A DNA stretch of 64,000 nucleotides from contig CM043959.1 of the NCBI GenBank assembly GCA_014529385.2, positions 12,710,809 through 12,774,808 of the forward strand, read 5' to 3'. Shown here piece by piece: positions 1-10,086 of this stretch. Both the position numbers and the translations under genes were made by a program. This stretch comes from Adiantum capillus-veneris. Taxonomy: Eukaryota; Streptophyta; Polypodiopsida; Polypodiales; Pteridaceae. Under the pieces are notes generated by a model. That model saw nothing but the letters and a program-made list of their open reading frames with translations. It did not search any database and was not told where the DNA came from. Every line of letters begins with the position of its first letter. Position 1 is the first letter of the stretch.

Positions 1-394
1 CTCTTGAAATCATAGTCATCCTCGACTACCTCGACTATGAGGTAGAGAAGATAAAGCTTAGCCATTAGTCCATGTTTCTTAGCGGGTAGAGGATCCCTTT
101 TTACCCTACGACATCATTTCAGAATGGATTACTAATCCATTTGGTGGTCGGGAGTCTTAGCTGTCGTAAGTATGTCTGCTCTTTAGTCCATATCATACTT
201 CCAAAGTAGAGTGACAAGTTCTACTTGGTGTTTGGGAGACATCGTCACCACAAACATGATCCTAAGCATGCATACTTCTTAAATTTTGTGCACAATAAAA
301 GAAAGAGAATGAGTCTTATAAGACAAAAACGTTGTTCATTTAAAATGCATTTTCATTTGCTACTCTAGTTTAGCATTGTAAGCATTGACAAGGT

Positions 395-690
395 TCACAT
401 TATCTTTAAGCTAGGTTCCTTGCATCCATCTAGCATCTTTAAAATGATAATTCTTAAACTTAACAAGATATCATTGGATAATCTTACCATTCCTTAGTAC
501 CTTGTCTCTGTGTCGAAGAATCGATTTGGGCTACAACATCTCTTCTTGATCTTCATCTCTAGCGGGTCCTCCATTATTGATTCTTTTGGTGGCTCTCTTT
601 TGTAAGGCTTGAGTAGGCTCACATGGTTAACATTGTGAATGAGCCAATGATTAGGCAAATTTAATTGATAAGCCATCTCATTAATTGGCT
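395..690 (-). pseudogene. Integrase C-terminus plus chromodomain-like tail (copy A)
   Basis: Minus-strand translation gives the integrase C-terminal segment (AYQLNLPNHW, HNVNHVSLLKPYK), an acidic linker (ESIMEDPLE), and a tail of the form KVLR.GK...YLVKFKNY..KDARWMQGT. This resembles the chromodomains at the C-terminus of plant chromovirus integrases, which in known families can direct insertion towards modified chromatin. Frame breaks inside the tail make it non-functional here. The same block is seen in copy I (about 7590-7850) and copy G (44100-44204, continued at 54094-54300). The chromodomain call is moderate because the motif is degenerate. Confidence 0.7.
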
Positions 691-1880
691 TAAGAATTTA
701 AAAAGTACCATAGTATCTTTTTGCTAGTTTAGCATGATACTCTTGGTGGCCCGATAGAATCTTACACGTAGTATGCCTTAGATGAGCCTTTAGAAACTTT
801 AGCAAGACCCAATCATTTTCTTAAAGGCTAAGGCTCTTCTGTGCTTATTAGCAGCAACCCTTTTTGCCTTTGCTGTAAGATGGATATAACCATTTTTACT
901 CTTTGGAAAAGATTCTTGTAAGTCTCAGCTATATTCATCAGCAGCGAAGATCTTCCCATATATCTTAAGTAGTAGGGGACTTTTGGATTATTCATCAGCA
1001 GGCAAAGATCTTCCCATATATCTTAAGTAGTAGGGGACTTTTGGATCTTCCCTCTTTAATCTCGAAAGGTGCTTTCCCCATAGACGTTTGTACAATGTCA
1101 TTGTATGCATACTCTATAAGAGGTAGGTACTTCTTTCATTGAGAACGTTGATCTACTTCCATGACTTAGGATTTTAGTAGATTTAAGAATCGTTCATTAT
1201 TTCACTTTGGTCATCCGTTTGTGGATAATAGTCCAAAAGAGAAATTTAATCTACTTCCTAATTTTTCAAAGAGATCCTTCTAGAAACTAATGGTCATTCT
1301 AGGATCTTTGTCCGACACTATGGATGTTGGCAAGCCATGATACTTGAAAAGTTGAGATCTAGAGAGGGTTACCATTTGATGTGCCTTAATAGTCTTTTTG
1401 ACAAGCATAGAGTGTGTTTTCTTGCTAAGCCTGTCGGCTGAAACAATCCAAGTTGCTTCCCACGATCAAATTTCAATTTTCGGTATACCGCGCATTTTGA
1501 AACATACTCTTTGTATGTTTACATTTCATGGTAGACCAACAGAAATACATTTCTACTCCTCGAAGAGTAGATTATCAAATGCCTCTTTGCCCCGCATAAG
1601 GAGAGGCATGGGATTCAGGCATTAGTTTCTTATTGTATGGGTGAGTAACACATAGCCTATTGCCGTTTGGAAGATAACCATCCTTCAGGATGAATGGTTC
1701 TTTTTTTCCTTCCCTAATGCAAAGGCTGTAATTACCTACTTAAAGTCTTGATCAGTAGCATACTCATCTATCATAAAAGATAGATCATTGTGAGTTGCTA
1801 TAGACACCACATTTACCCTTGGCCATTGTGAAAGTGCATCGACCACTTGATTGTGCTTGCTAGCAATGTGAGCAATGTGG
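691..1880 (-). pseudogene. Integrase core and RNase H tail (copy A)
   Basis: Antisense to this interval are integrase pieces: the core end ending in HGLPTSIVSDKDPRM (around 1300-1350), the zinc-finger neighbourhood near 1450-1650, and an RNase H tail with AHIASKHNQVVDALSQWPR near 1810-1870. Intact Ty3 integrases have HHCC and DDE motifs in one frame; here stops and frameshifts separate them. A 57-bp in-frame duplication lies at 934-1047. Near 1880 the RNase H tail is fused directly to RT sequence, which removes most of RNase H. This is a dead gene. Confidence 0.8.
934..1047 (-). repeat. 57-bp in-frame tandem duplication in integrase
   Basis: Two 57-bp units (934-990 and 991-1047) repeat the same segment, so 19 codons are doubled (PKV.YYLRYMGRS.LLMN twice). 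Copy I has the same duplication with the same junction at 8106-8219. Copies E (about 42330-42390) and G (about 54520-54580) have one unit. The shared derived state links A and I. Confidence 0.85.
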
Positions 1881-2870
1881 CCTGAAGATTTTTGTCCATC
1901 GTGAGTTTGAATGCGGCTGGAGCATTTGTCACGCCAAAACTTGCAAATAGATCTTCTACCCACAGCACGAGAAATCTATTTTTTATAGGGATCCTATTTA
2001 GTGCTCTAAACTCGACACACATGATATGTGTCATCTTCTTTTACACTAAAAGTACTTGTGAACAGAATAGAGAGGAGCTAGGCCTCACCATCCCTTTTTC
2101 CACCAATTCATGCAATTGCCTCATGATCTCCTTTTGTTGAGCTTGTGAAACTCAATAAGGAGGTTTATTAGGAGGCGAGCTTCCTAGTAGAAGATCTATT
2201 GCATGGTCTCATCATCCCCTCATTTTGGAGGTAGCTCACTAGGGATGTCATCATTGAAAACATATTGGAATCCATTTAGGAAACTAAACAACTCTAATTT
2301 CTCTTGATTCCCTTTATTGCTACTTGTGAAAACATTAGAATCATTTACAGATTCTCTAACCAAAATCATATATTTTAAAATAGAGCTTTTCATTCACTTA
2401 TCAAAAGCAAGTGTATTTACCAGGGATATGGTGTTCCCGACTCGTTAGCATCTATGTACATGCTCTTTTTCTTGTAGGTGACGTAGATTCTCCTTTCAGG
2501 GAGCTTTATGTTGGCAGCCATGAGATTGAACCATGGTGCCCCTAGGATGGCATCCTCATGTTGGAGAGGAGAGATTTAAAAAAATCCTTCTTTGTCGACG
2601 TAGCTTTGGACAGAAGCCTCAACTTCCCAATCAAGGGAGTAACGGAGGCTTGCTATCCCTTGAAAGCTGTGTCATCAATTACAGTATCTCCCATCTCAAA
2701 ATCTTGAATGCCCAACTTGGTGGCCAACTCCGTTGATATGAAGTTGTGAGTAGAGCCAGGGTTAAACAAGATGAAGGCATCATACACCCTTACTTTCCCC
2801 CAATCATAGGAGAGGAATGAGCCTTTGCAATGAGTATCCTCTTTTGGAGTTTCAACCACGGAAGCTCTAG
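1881..2870 (-). pseudogene. Protease and truncated reverse transcriptase (copy A)
   Basis: Reading leftwards on the minus strand there is a gypsy-type aspartic protease with NPGSTHNFISTELATKLG (about 2680-2790; other copies read DPGSTHNF), a spacer, and RT N-terminal motifs (ELPP.., HELVEKGMVR-like, MCVEFRALNRIPIKNRF near 1960-2030). The RT then jumps from VEDLFAS to FGVTNAPAAFKL without the catalytic segment that normally lies between them, and it ends near 1880. This element could not encode a working RT. Confidence 0.8.
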
Positions 2871-5128
2871 GAGTGTCATTGCAAACATTTTTTTAGGGGC
2901 AAGAACGATAACCATGTCCTTGCTCCCCACACTTAAAGCATTTATGGTCTTTACGAAAGGCCTCTTATTCTTTGGTAAAGAGATTATTCTTTTAACTTTG
3001 TAAGATCCTTTCTCCTTGGCCTTGTTGTTGTTGGTGTTGGTGTTGCCTTGGGCAAGAGTTGTGAACATTGCTCTTCTCTTTAGCTTCATTTCGATCCTTG
3101 TTTTCCATGGGCTTGAAATTTATTCTCGACCCTTGTTGGAAATTGATCCTTGAAGCAACCATAGTGTGGTGGATGACTTCGGTGATAGTGCTAGGCCATT
3201 GAGAATTGACATACTGTCCAGGAACGAAATAATAGAGATAGACAGAAAAAGATAGAGAAAGAGATCTTTGTATTGATAGAGTTTTGATACAACAGAGGAG
3301 CAATAAAATATATGGGCGAACTCCGTTGTACGGAGCTCGAACCTCCCGACCACCCCCGAGCTTCAGTTCGCTTGCATGCAGCGTCTCACTCGCACTCGCA
3401 GAAGAAGAGATCGGTGAATGATCCCCAAAACGCACCACCCGTCTTTCTTTTCTGATTTTGCCTCCAAAAGCATGCGACCTCTCAAAATAGCCGCTTTTCT
3501 ATTTTTGACGTTCGGTCGACTCAACTTGCGCGCCAAGTATACCTGCGAGAATAAGATAAGAATGTGATCGCGAAGCGATCCGTAAAGGTTAGATTTTTGA
3601 AACTTTTTTTTTAAAAAAAATTCAACTGTCTTCAACTGAACATAACTCCCAAACGGAGCCAAAACAGCCCAAGTCCGTCTCACACAATCTTGTTGTCCTC
3701 GTTGCGCTCTTCGACGACTATGTGATGGAAAATTTCCATAGCCTGCTCTGATTGGCTAAAAATCAACCTGTAAAACAACATTTTCTACAAAAACGATGCA
3801 AAAACAGTAAATCCCACTTTTTTCTTAATCTTTGGTCCTCAACGAGCACCAAAACATCAAAATCTCTAAAGACTCAGAGAACCAAAGTTGTTCCTCATAA
3901 CACAGGCTTCAATCGCTTCATACATCACTTTTCCAAAATCCCACGTTAACACCTTCAAAAATGCCCCAGAAAGTGCCTTCCGTATCAAAAAAATTTATTG
4001 GACGAAAACAATCCACATCCTTCTACACAGTGGACTAACTTTAAAACAACCAAACTTCCTAGAAAAACAAAATTTATTGCTAAAACACTTCAAAATCAAG
4101 TCTTGTTACACATACTCGGCCATTTCTCTAGGTAATACCACACAAAATTGTTTCTTTTCTTTGGCAAAGTATGTCCTTTCAAAAACTGTACCTTTGAGAT
4201 GTAAATCCAAAAACCTATCTACATATTTTGTGGATAGACCCGTTCAAGAGCAGCTTCAAACTTCGCCATTTGGTGAGCACTTGTCATTGGCATCGCTTGC
4301 AAGGAATTGCTTCACAATGGAAACTCGTAGAGTTTTCCATGTCTTTGGGACCTTGCCATTGCCATGAAGGCTAGCCCACCATTAACGAGTAGATTTCTAG
4401 AAGTGCATAGCTACATGGTGTAGCTTGGAGGACTCTGTGAAGCCCTTATTTCCAAAGCTCTCATCATATTGTTGGATGAAGGCCAATAGTTTGTTGGTGG
4501 CACCAAAGGTGCCATCATAGGTGAGAAAAGAGATACTCTTTCATCCCCCTTTGAATTTCTTAAGCTTTTGGGACCTTCACCATGTAGGGTAAGTTTTGCA
4601 ATGTCCTCTCCTCTTGTATTCTCTAGGAGAATAACTATTACCTTCGTCGCAAGAGGAGGAAGGTGAAGAAGAAGGAGAAGAGGGTGGCCTCTTTCTTGCC
4701 TTTTTCTTCCTTTGTTTCCTCTCTTCCCTTCCGGAATTACGAGGAGAAGTACTATGCGTTGATTGTTTCCTCTTGGGAGGAGTTGGCGATAGTCTAGACC
4801 ACCACCTTCATAGAGCCACTTTTTTAGAGGAACTTAGGCATTCACTTCTTTCTCATTCTTTGGATCCCTCCTCTCTTATGGGAGAGAGTCTTCTTTCGGG
4901 AGTCTCATCAAGAGGCCTCCTAAACTCTGTCTCCTCTTGAAGAGGAAGGGAAATCCCATAAGCACGAAGTTCTTGGGTAACTTCGGCTTGCAAAGTAGGG
5001 TTGCCCATAGCTTGATGCAATGTAGTAACAAGATAATTGATCAACATGGGGGCATCATCATTAGCACCTTCATGTGCAAAATCAAAGTTATCAATGTTCA
5101 TTCTACTCTCTTGGTTATTTTCAGTCAT
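2871..5128 (-). pseudogene. gag (copy A), interrupted by a solo LTR
   Basis: Gag starts at the ATG complementary to 5126-5128 (MTENNQESRMNIDNFDFAHEG), continues through ELRAYGISLPLQEE and a basic/serine-rich stretch, and has a capsid-like region near 4180-4480. It ends in a zinc-knuckle region near 2890-2960 just after a short Asn-rich run. The 896-bp insertion at 3215-4110 splits it. Other copies preserve the CCHC knuckle better (CFKCGEQGHDYRSC in copy D). Stops and frameshifts are present outside the insertion as well. Confidence 0.8.
3215..4110 (-). mobile_element. 896-bp solo LTR (unassigned family) with CATAC target duplication
   Basis: A TG...CA-bounded block (TGTCCAGGAACG ... CTTGTTACA) splits gag of copy A. 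CATAC occurs immediately before it (3210-3214) and immediately after it (4111-4115), and the uninterrupted site is seen in copy G near 57410. It carries no recognisable coding sequence, primer site or internal terminal repeats, so a solo LTR is the simplest reading. A TATA-like stretch near 3305-3315 followed by a U5-like tail towards 3215 suggests minus orientation. No second copy of the family is in the window. A TRIM-type small element is the alternative. Confidence 0.8.
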
Positions 5129-5511
5129 GCTAATTATACTTATGTGTTTACTTAGTGTATTCTTTGGCAACTCAAAACCTTAGTTGCTACTCCTCTTATC
5201 TTTTGAAAATAAGCACTTCAGTATCTATACCCACGGCTCAAATTGGTTAATTATAGAGAGTAGTGGGGTGGGTCTAACATAGCAGAATTGATGAGGGATA
5301 GCTCCTTTGGGACTTCTTATGGCTCAATAATGGTAAAGCTGTAGACAAGTCTAAAAAGACCCCATTATTAAGACCAAAGCTCCCGAGGTGTGCACCATAT
5401 CCCACATCGTGGGCTGAACAAAATCGATAATAGATCCCAGTCCCACTTACCCTAATATAATTAACAAAACCAACCATTAATAGATTACTTAAGAACCTCT
5501 CTTCTTAATAT
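5129..5511 (-). other. Untranslated leader of copy A
   Basis: This is the non-coding leader between the primer site and the gag ATG, readable in all six copies that keep this region. It holds the conserved stem-loop annotated at 5326-5369 and no usable open frame. Confidence 0.75.
5326..5369 (-). promoter_or_regulatory. Conserved leader stem-loop (copy A)
   Basis: AATAATGG (5326-5333) pairs perfectly with CCATTATT (5362-5369) around a 28-nt loop; flanking bases extend the stem in the sense RNA with one G-U pair. The loop contains a small GTCTTTTTAGAC hairpin. The same stem is found at 9173-9216, 13177-13220, 29580-29623, 36122-36166 and 58602-58645. A packaging or dimerisation role is inference. 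Confidence 0.6.
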
Positions 5512-5523
5512 GCTCTGATACCA
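5512..5523 (-). other. Primer binding site, initiator-Met tRNA type (copy A)
   Basis: On the minus strand this reads TGGTATCAGAGC, complementary to the 3' end of plant initiator-Met tRNA. It is one base from the LTR edge. It fixes the strand of the element and the inner boundary of the LTR. Confidence 0.9.
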
Positions 5524-6205
5524 ATGTAATGGGAATAGCCTATCAACTTTGAGGATAACGGAATTAAGAGAATTAAGGTGAGCATTTTTGTGAGATCACT
5601 TTGAGAACATAGAGGGTGAACTTAACTGATGGTAGCAACATAAACATAGTACTTAATTAACTTGGCATGAACAATACTTTTGCAAGAGAGAGAGTATTAA
5701 AGAACATGACAATAGTTGAGGATCGGATTTACTTGGAGCCGGTCCCCCCTCCAAAAGGTGTTTGTATTATAGAATCTCCCTTCAAGAGAGACTTTATTAC
5801 AATACAATCTTTGTGTTCCTTGTGACCTTAGTGATGTTATGAAGATGGAAAGCTTCATGCATCACGAGCTTAACATAAACTTTGTAAAAAGCATTAACTA
5901 TCCCAAGCCTCAGTCCCAAGGCCTCAAACACCTTCGAAGGTGGAGAGAGCTAGCGGGGAATGAGGGTAGGGAAGAGGAAGAAGAAACATTCCATAGGAGA
6001 AAGAAATAGTTCCTCACTTATCATCACTCTTCTTGCTTAGCATAGTAATGAAGATGAAGAAGATGGCAAGCTTAAGCATTGAAGCATGGCTCTTGGTTGG
6101 ATTTGCATTCCATAGCCAAGAGTGTTGGTGTAGGCTCTCCACTTCTCAAGAAGCTTGGAGAAGGAGATGGAGCTCTTGCATTGTGCACTCCACACAATGA
6201 GAGAA

Positions 6206-6257
6206 TGTGTGTGTGTGTGTGTGTGGAAGAGTATACCCCCCCTCTCATGCTTGGTCC

Positions 6258-6306
<49 letters not shown>
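6206..6306. repeat. GT and CT microsatellites inside the LTR
   Basis: A (GT)n run at 6206-6225 and a (CT)n run at 6260-6306 lie about 35 bp apart. Open frames across them (serine-leucine runs) are artefacts of the repeats. Copy C has longer versions of both at the same LTR position. Confidence 0.95.
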
Positions 6307-6309
<3 letters not shown>

Positions 6310-6868
6310 TTATTTTATTATTTCATTTGGACATGTGTCCTCTTTTTCCTCCTTTAGAGAAAGAACTTAATTATTTACTTTTATGTATCTAAATTCTCAT
6401 TGACCCCTTTAAAACCTAACCAATAGTATTCAAGTACATCATGAGGGCCACATGTGGAGGATCATTTGAACATGTGTCTTTTATGTTTATTAAGTCATTT
6501 GGTTGAATTGAATACTTCAAGGACTTAGTCAATCAAGCAAGCATGTGTATTTTATGCTTCTTATGTCATTTTTTTTGAATTAAATAGTTCAAGCCTTAGT
6601 AAATCAAGCGTGGACGTTCATGCCTCTTGAGAATTTATCTTTGAATTTAAAATTTCAAAAACCTTAGTCATTTAAGCATAAAAATCACCTGAAACTTTGG
6701 GCAAGGTTCCACAACCACTTTAACCGTCTTAGCACCTCATGCTTGAGTACTATTCCCACCTCGAGGTTAGCCCTAGCTTGCGTAAGGTCAAATGAATTTT
6801 TAACACTAACTTTTGGAGGTCTTTAATGAAGCTAACCCTAAAGTCTTTTAAACTCCATTAGATGCATG

Positions 6869-7070
6869 TTGCTCTTTGATAGACTACCTCCATTTGGACC
6901 CCTTTTGAGATGTAACCATCTCTCCTCTTGGTCCCTTGCTGAGGTAAATCTAAAAGCACTTATTGCAGATTGCTCTTTGGTAGACCTTCTTCTTTTGGAC
7001 CCCTATTGAGATGCAACCATTTCTCCTTTCGGTCCCCTGTTGAGATAGGTCTAGAAGCACATATACATAC
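6869..7070 (-). repeat. U3 tandem repeat, two ~101-bp units
   Basis: Units beginning TGCTCTTTG at 6869 and 6970 repeat with a 101-bp period close to the LTR's sense 5' end. The LTRs of C, E and G also have two units, B has three and D one. Position and copy-number variation resemble U3 enhancer repeats; that role is inferred. Confidence 0.75.
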
Positions 7071-7589
7071 TAACTCTTCTTCCCCTTTTATCTTCCCATA
7101 TTAAGTAATCAGTTTAATATGAGAAAATCATTTGGTAAAGTTAGATATTATATTTTATGACATTACCTCTCTCTTGAAATCATAGTCATCCTCGACTACC
7201 TCGACTATGAGGTAGAGAAGATAAAGCTTAGCCATTAGTCCATGTTTCTTAGCGGGTAGAGGATCCCTTTTTACCCTACGACATCATTCCAGAATGGATT
7301 ACTAATCCATTTGGTGGTCGGGAGTCTTAGCTGCCGTAAGTATGTCTGCTCTTTAGTCCATATCATACTTCCAAAGTAGAGTGACAAGTTCTACTTGGTG
7401 TTTGGGAGACGTCGTCACCACAAACATGATCCTAAGCATGCATACTTCTTAAATTTTGTGCACAATAAAAGAAAGAGAATGAGTCTTATAAGACAAAAAC
7501 ATTGTTCATTTAAATTGCATTTTCATTTGCTTACTCTAGTTTAGCATTGTAAGCATTGACAAGGTTCATATTATCTTTAAGCTAGGTTC

Positions 7590-8745
7590 CTTGCATCCAT
7601 CTAGCATCTTTAAAATGATAATTCTTAAACTTAACAAGATATCATTGGACAATCTTACCGTATCTTAGTACCTTGCCTTTTTGTCGAAGAATCGATTTGG
7701 ACCACAACACCTCTTCTTGATCTTCGATCTCTAGCGGGTCCTCCATTATTGATTCTTTTGGTGGCTCTCCTTTGTAAGGCTTGAGTAGGCTCACATGGTT
7801 AACATTGTGAATGAGCCAATGGTTGGGCAAGTTTAATTGATAAGCCATCTCATTGATTGGCTTAAGAATTTAAAAAGGATGATAGTATCTTTTTGCTAGT
7901 TTAGCATAATACTCTTGGTGGCCCGATAGAATCTTACCCGTAGTATGTTTTAGATGAGCCTTGAGAAACTTTAGAAAGACCCAATTATTTTCTTAAAGGT
8001 TAAGGCTCTTCTGTGCTTATAAGCAACAACCCTTTTTTCGTTTGCTATAAGATGGATATAACCATTTTTACTCTTTGGAAAAGATTCTTGTAAGTCTCGG
8101 CTATATTCATCAGTAGCGAAGATCTTCCCATATATCTTAAGTAGTAGGGGACTTTTGGATTATTCATCAGCAGCAAAGATCTTCCCATATATCTTAAGTA
8201 GTAGGAGACTTTTGGATCTTTCCTCTTTATTTTCGAAAGGTGCTTTCCCCATAGAAGTATGTACAATGTCATTGTATGCATACTCTATAAGAGATAGGTA
8301 CTTTTCTCATTGGTAACGTTGATCTACTTCCATGACATAGGCTTTTAGTACATTTAAGAATCTTTAGTTATTTCACTTTGGTCATCCGTTTGTGGATAAT
8401 AGGCCAAAAGAGAAATTTAATCTACTTCCTAGATTTTCAAAGAGACCCTTCTAGAAATTAATGGTCATTCTACGATCTTTGTCCGACACTATGGATGTTG
8501 GCAAGCCATGATACTTAGAAAGTGGAGATCTAGAGAGGGTTATCGTTTGATGTGCCTTAATAGTCTTTTTGACAAGCATAGAGTGTGTTTTCTTGCTAAA
8601 CCTGTCGACTAAAACAATCCAAGTTGCTTCCCTCGATCAAATTTCAATTTTTTGTATACAACGTATTTTGAAACATACTCTTTGTATTTTTACATTCATG
8701 GTAGACCAACAAAAATACATTTCTACTCCTCGAAGAGTAGATTAT
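7590..8745 (-). pseudogene. Integrase with chromodomain-like tail (copy I)
   Basis: From the left, antisense, it contains the chromodomain-like tail (KVLRYGKIVQ, then YLVKFKNY and DARWMQGT), the integrase C-terminus (LNLPNHWLIHNVNHVSLLKP), the doubled 19-residue segment (8106-8219) and part of the core with stops. The zinc-finger end is cut at the 8745 junction. The tail is slightly more readable here than in copy A. Confidence 0.75.
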
Positions 8746-8975
8746 GGAGTCTCATTAAGAGGCCTCCTAAACTCTCTCTCCTCTTGAAGAGGAAGGGAAA
8801 TCCCATAAGCACGAAGTTCTTGGGTAACTTCGGCTTGCAAAGTAGGGTTGCCCATAGCTTGATGCAACCTAGTAACAAGATAATTGATCAACATGGGGGC
8901 ATCATCATTAGCACCTTCATGTGCAAAATCAAAGTTATCAATGTTCATTCTACTCTCTTGGTTATTTTCAGTCAT
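8746..8975 (-). pseudogene. gag N-terminal fragment (copy I)
   Basis: An open stretch from the gag ATG gives MTENNQESRMNIDNFDFAHEG and INYLVTRLHQAMGNP, then EEREFRRPLNETP, where the frame crosses the deletion into integrase sequence. Only about 76 gag residues remain. The junction is at a GGA shared by both parental sequences. Confidence 0.8.
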
Positions 8976-9172
8976 GCTAATTATACTTATGTGTTTACTT
9001 AGTGTATTCTTTGGCAACTCAAAACCTTAGTTGCTACTCCTCTTATCTTTTGAAAATAAGCACTTCAGTATCTATACCCACGGCTCAAATTGGTTAATTA
9101 TAGAGAGTAGTGGGGTGGGTCTAACATAGCAGAATTGCCGAGGGATAGCTCCTTTGGGACTTCTTATGGCTC

Positions 9173-9216
9173 AATAATGGTAAATCCGTAGGCAAGTCTA
9201 AAAAGACCCCATTACT
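9173..9216 (-). promoter_or_regulatory. Leader stem-loop (copy I)
   Basis: AATAATGG (9173-9180) faces CCATTACT (9209-9216). One substitution weakens the stem; spacing is as in copy A. Confidence 0.5.
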
Positions 9217-9389
9217 AAGACCAAAGCTCCCGAGGTGTGCACCATATCCCACATAGTGGGCTCAAAAAAATCGATAATAGATTCCAATCCCACTTACCCT
9301 AATATAGTTAACAAAACCAACCATTAATAGGCTACTTAAGGACCTCTCTTCTTAAGCAAGAAAAGAGAAACCAAATGCTCTAATACCAA

Positions 9390-10086
9390 TGTAATGGGAA
9401 TAGCATGTAGACTATGAACTTTGAGAATAACGGAATTAAGAGAATTAAGGTGAGCATTTTTATGAGATCACTTTGAGAACATAGAGGGTGAACTTAATTG
9501 ATGGTAGCAACATAAACATAGTACTTAATTAACTTGGCATGAACAATACTTTTGCAAGAGAGAGAGTATTAGAGAACATGACAATAGTTGAGGACCGGAT
9601 TTACTTGGAGCCGTTGCCCCCTCCAAAAGGCGTTTGTATTATAAATTCTCCCTTCAAGAGAGACTTTGTTACAATAAAATCTTTGTGTTCCTTGTGACCT
9701 TGGTGATGCTATGAAGATGGAAAGCTTCATGCATCATGAGCTTAACATAAACTTTTCAAAAAGCATTAACTATACCAAGCCTCAGTCCCAAGGCCTCAAA
9801 CACCTTCGAAGGTGGAGAGAGCTAGTGGGGATTGAGGGTAGGGAAGAGGAAGAAGAGACATCCCTTAGGAGAAAGAGATAGTTCCTCACTTATCATCACT
9901 CTTCTTGCTTAGCATAGCATAATAGCATAGTAATGAAGATGAAAAAGATGGCAAGCTTAAGCATTGAAGCATGGCTCTTGGTTGGATTTGCATTCCATAG
10001 CCAAGAGTGTTGGTGTAGGCTCTCCACTTCTCAACAAGCTTGGGAAGGAGATGGAGCTCTTGCATTTTGCACTCCACACAATGAGA
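9390..10086 (-). repeat. Truncated chromovirus LTR
   Basis: This starts TGTAATGGG next to a slightly mutated primer site (CTCTAATACCA) and follows the 5525-7162 LTR for about 700 bp. It stops after the conserved CTCTTGG/CCAAGAG inverted repeat and a GAGAG run, where RNase H sequence begins. U3 and the outer LTR end are missing. Confidence 0.85.

Larger units (their letters stand above)
1..5524 (-). mobile_element. Chromovirus (Ty3/gypsy) copy A, internal region, decayed
   Basis: This is the internal part of a minus-strand LTR retrotransposon. From right to left it reads primer site (5512-5523), leader, gag, zinc knuckle, protease, truncated RT, RNase H tail, integrase, chromodomain-like tail and the 3' internal end at base 1. 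Base 1 matches base 7171, so the element's left LTR lies outside the window and its 5' LTR is 5525-7162. Coding frames carry many stops and frameshifts. A solo LTR interrupts gag (3215-4110), and an internal deletion near 1880 joins RT to the end of RNase H. The Ty3/gypsy assignment is firm. The chromovirus label rests on the C-terminal motif described separately. Confidence 0.9.
5525..7162 (-). repeat. Chromovirus LTR shared by copies A and I
   Basis: This 1638-bp LTR starts TGTAATGGG and ends TTTTATGACA on the plus strand. To its left is the primer site of copy A. To its right, with no target duplication between, is the polypurine end of copy I (about 7163-7175, TCTCTCTTGAAATC on the plus strand). 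It is therefore at once the 5' LTR of A and the 3' LTR of I. It contains GT and CT microsatellites (6206-6225, 6260-6306), a CTCTTGG/CCAAGAG inverted repeat (6090-6122) and two U3 repeat units. Confidence 0.9.
7163..9389 (-). mobile_element. Chromovirus copy I, internally deleted
   Basis: This 2.2-kb internal region matches copy A at an offset of 7170 up to about 8745, where integrase sequence jumps directly to gag N-terminal sequence. Everything between gag and the integrase zinc finger, about 3-4 kb, is missing. It keeps the polypurine end, chromodomain tail, integrase part (with the same 57-bp duplication as A), gag start (ATG complementary to 8973-8975), leader stem-loop and primer site. 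The LTRs on its two sides are 5525-7162 and 9390-10086. Confidence 0.88.

Noticed and set aside
6079-6392. Overlapping plus-strand open frames with long Leu-Ser and Cys-Val runs
   Set aside because: They are translations of the CT and GT microsatellites inside an LTR. The same applies near 30329-30714, 33173-33815 and 61558-61809.
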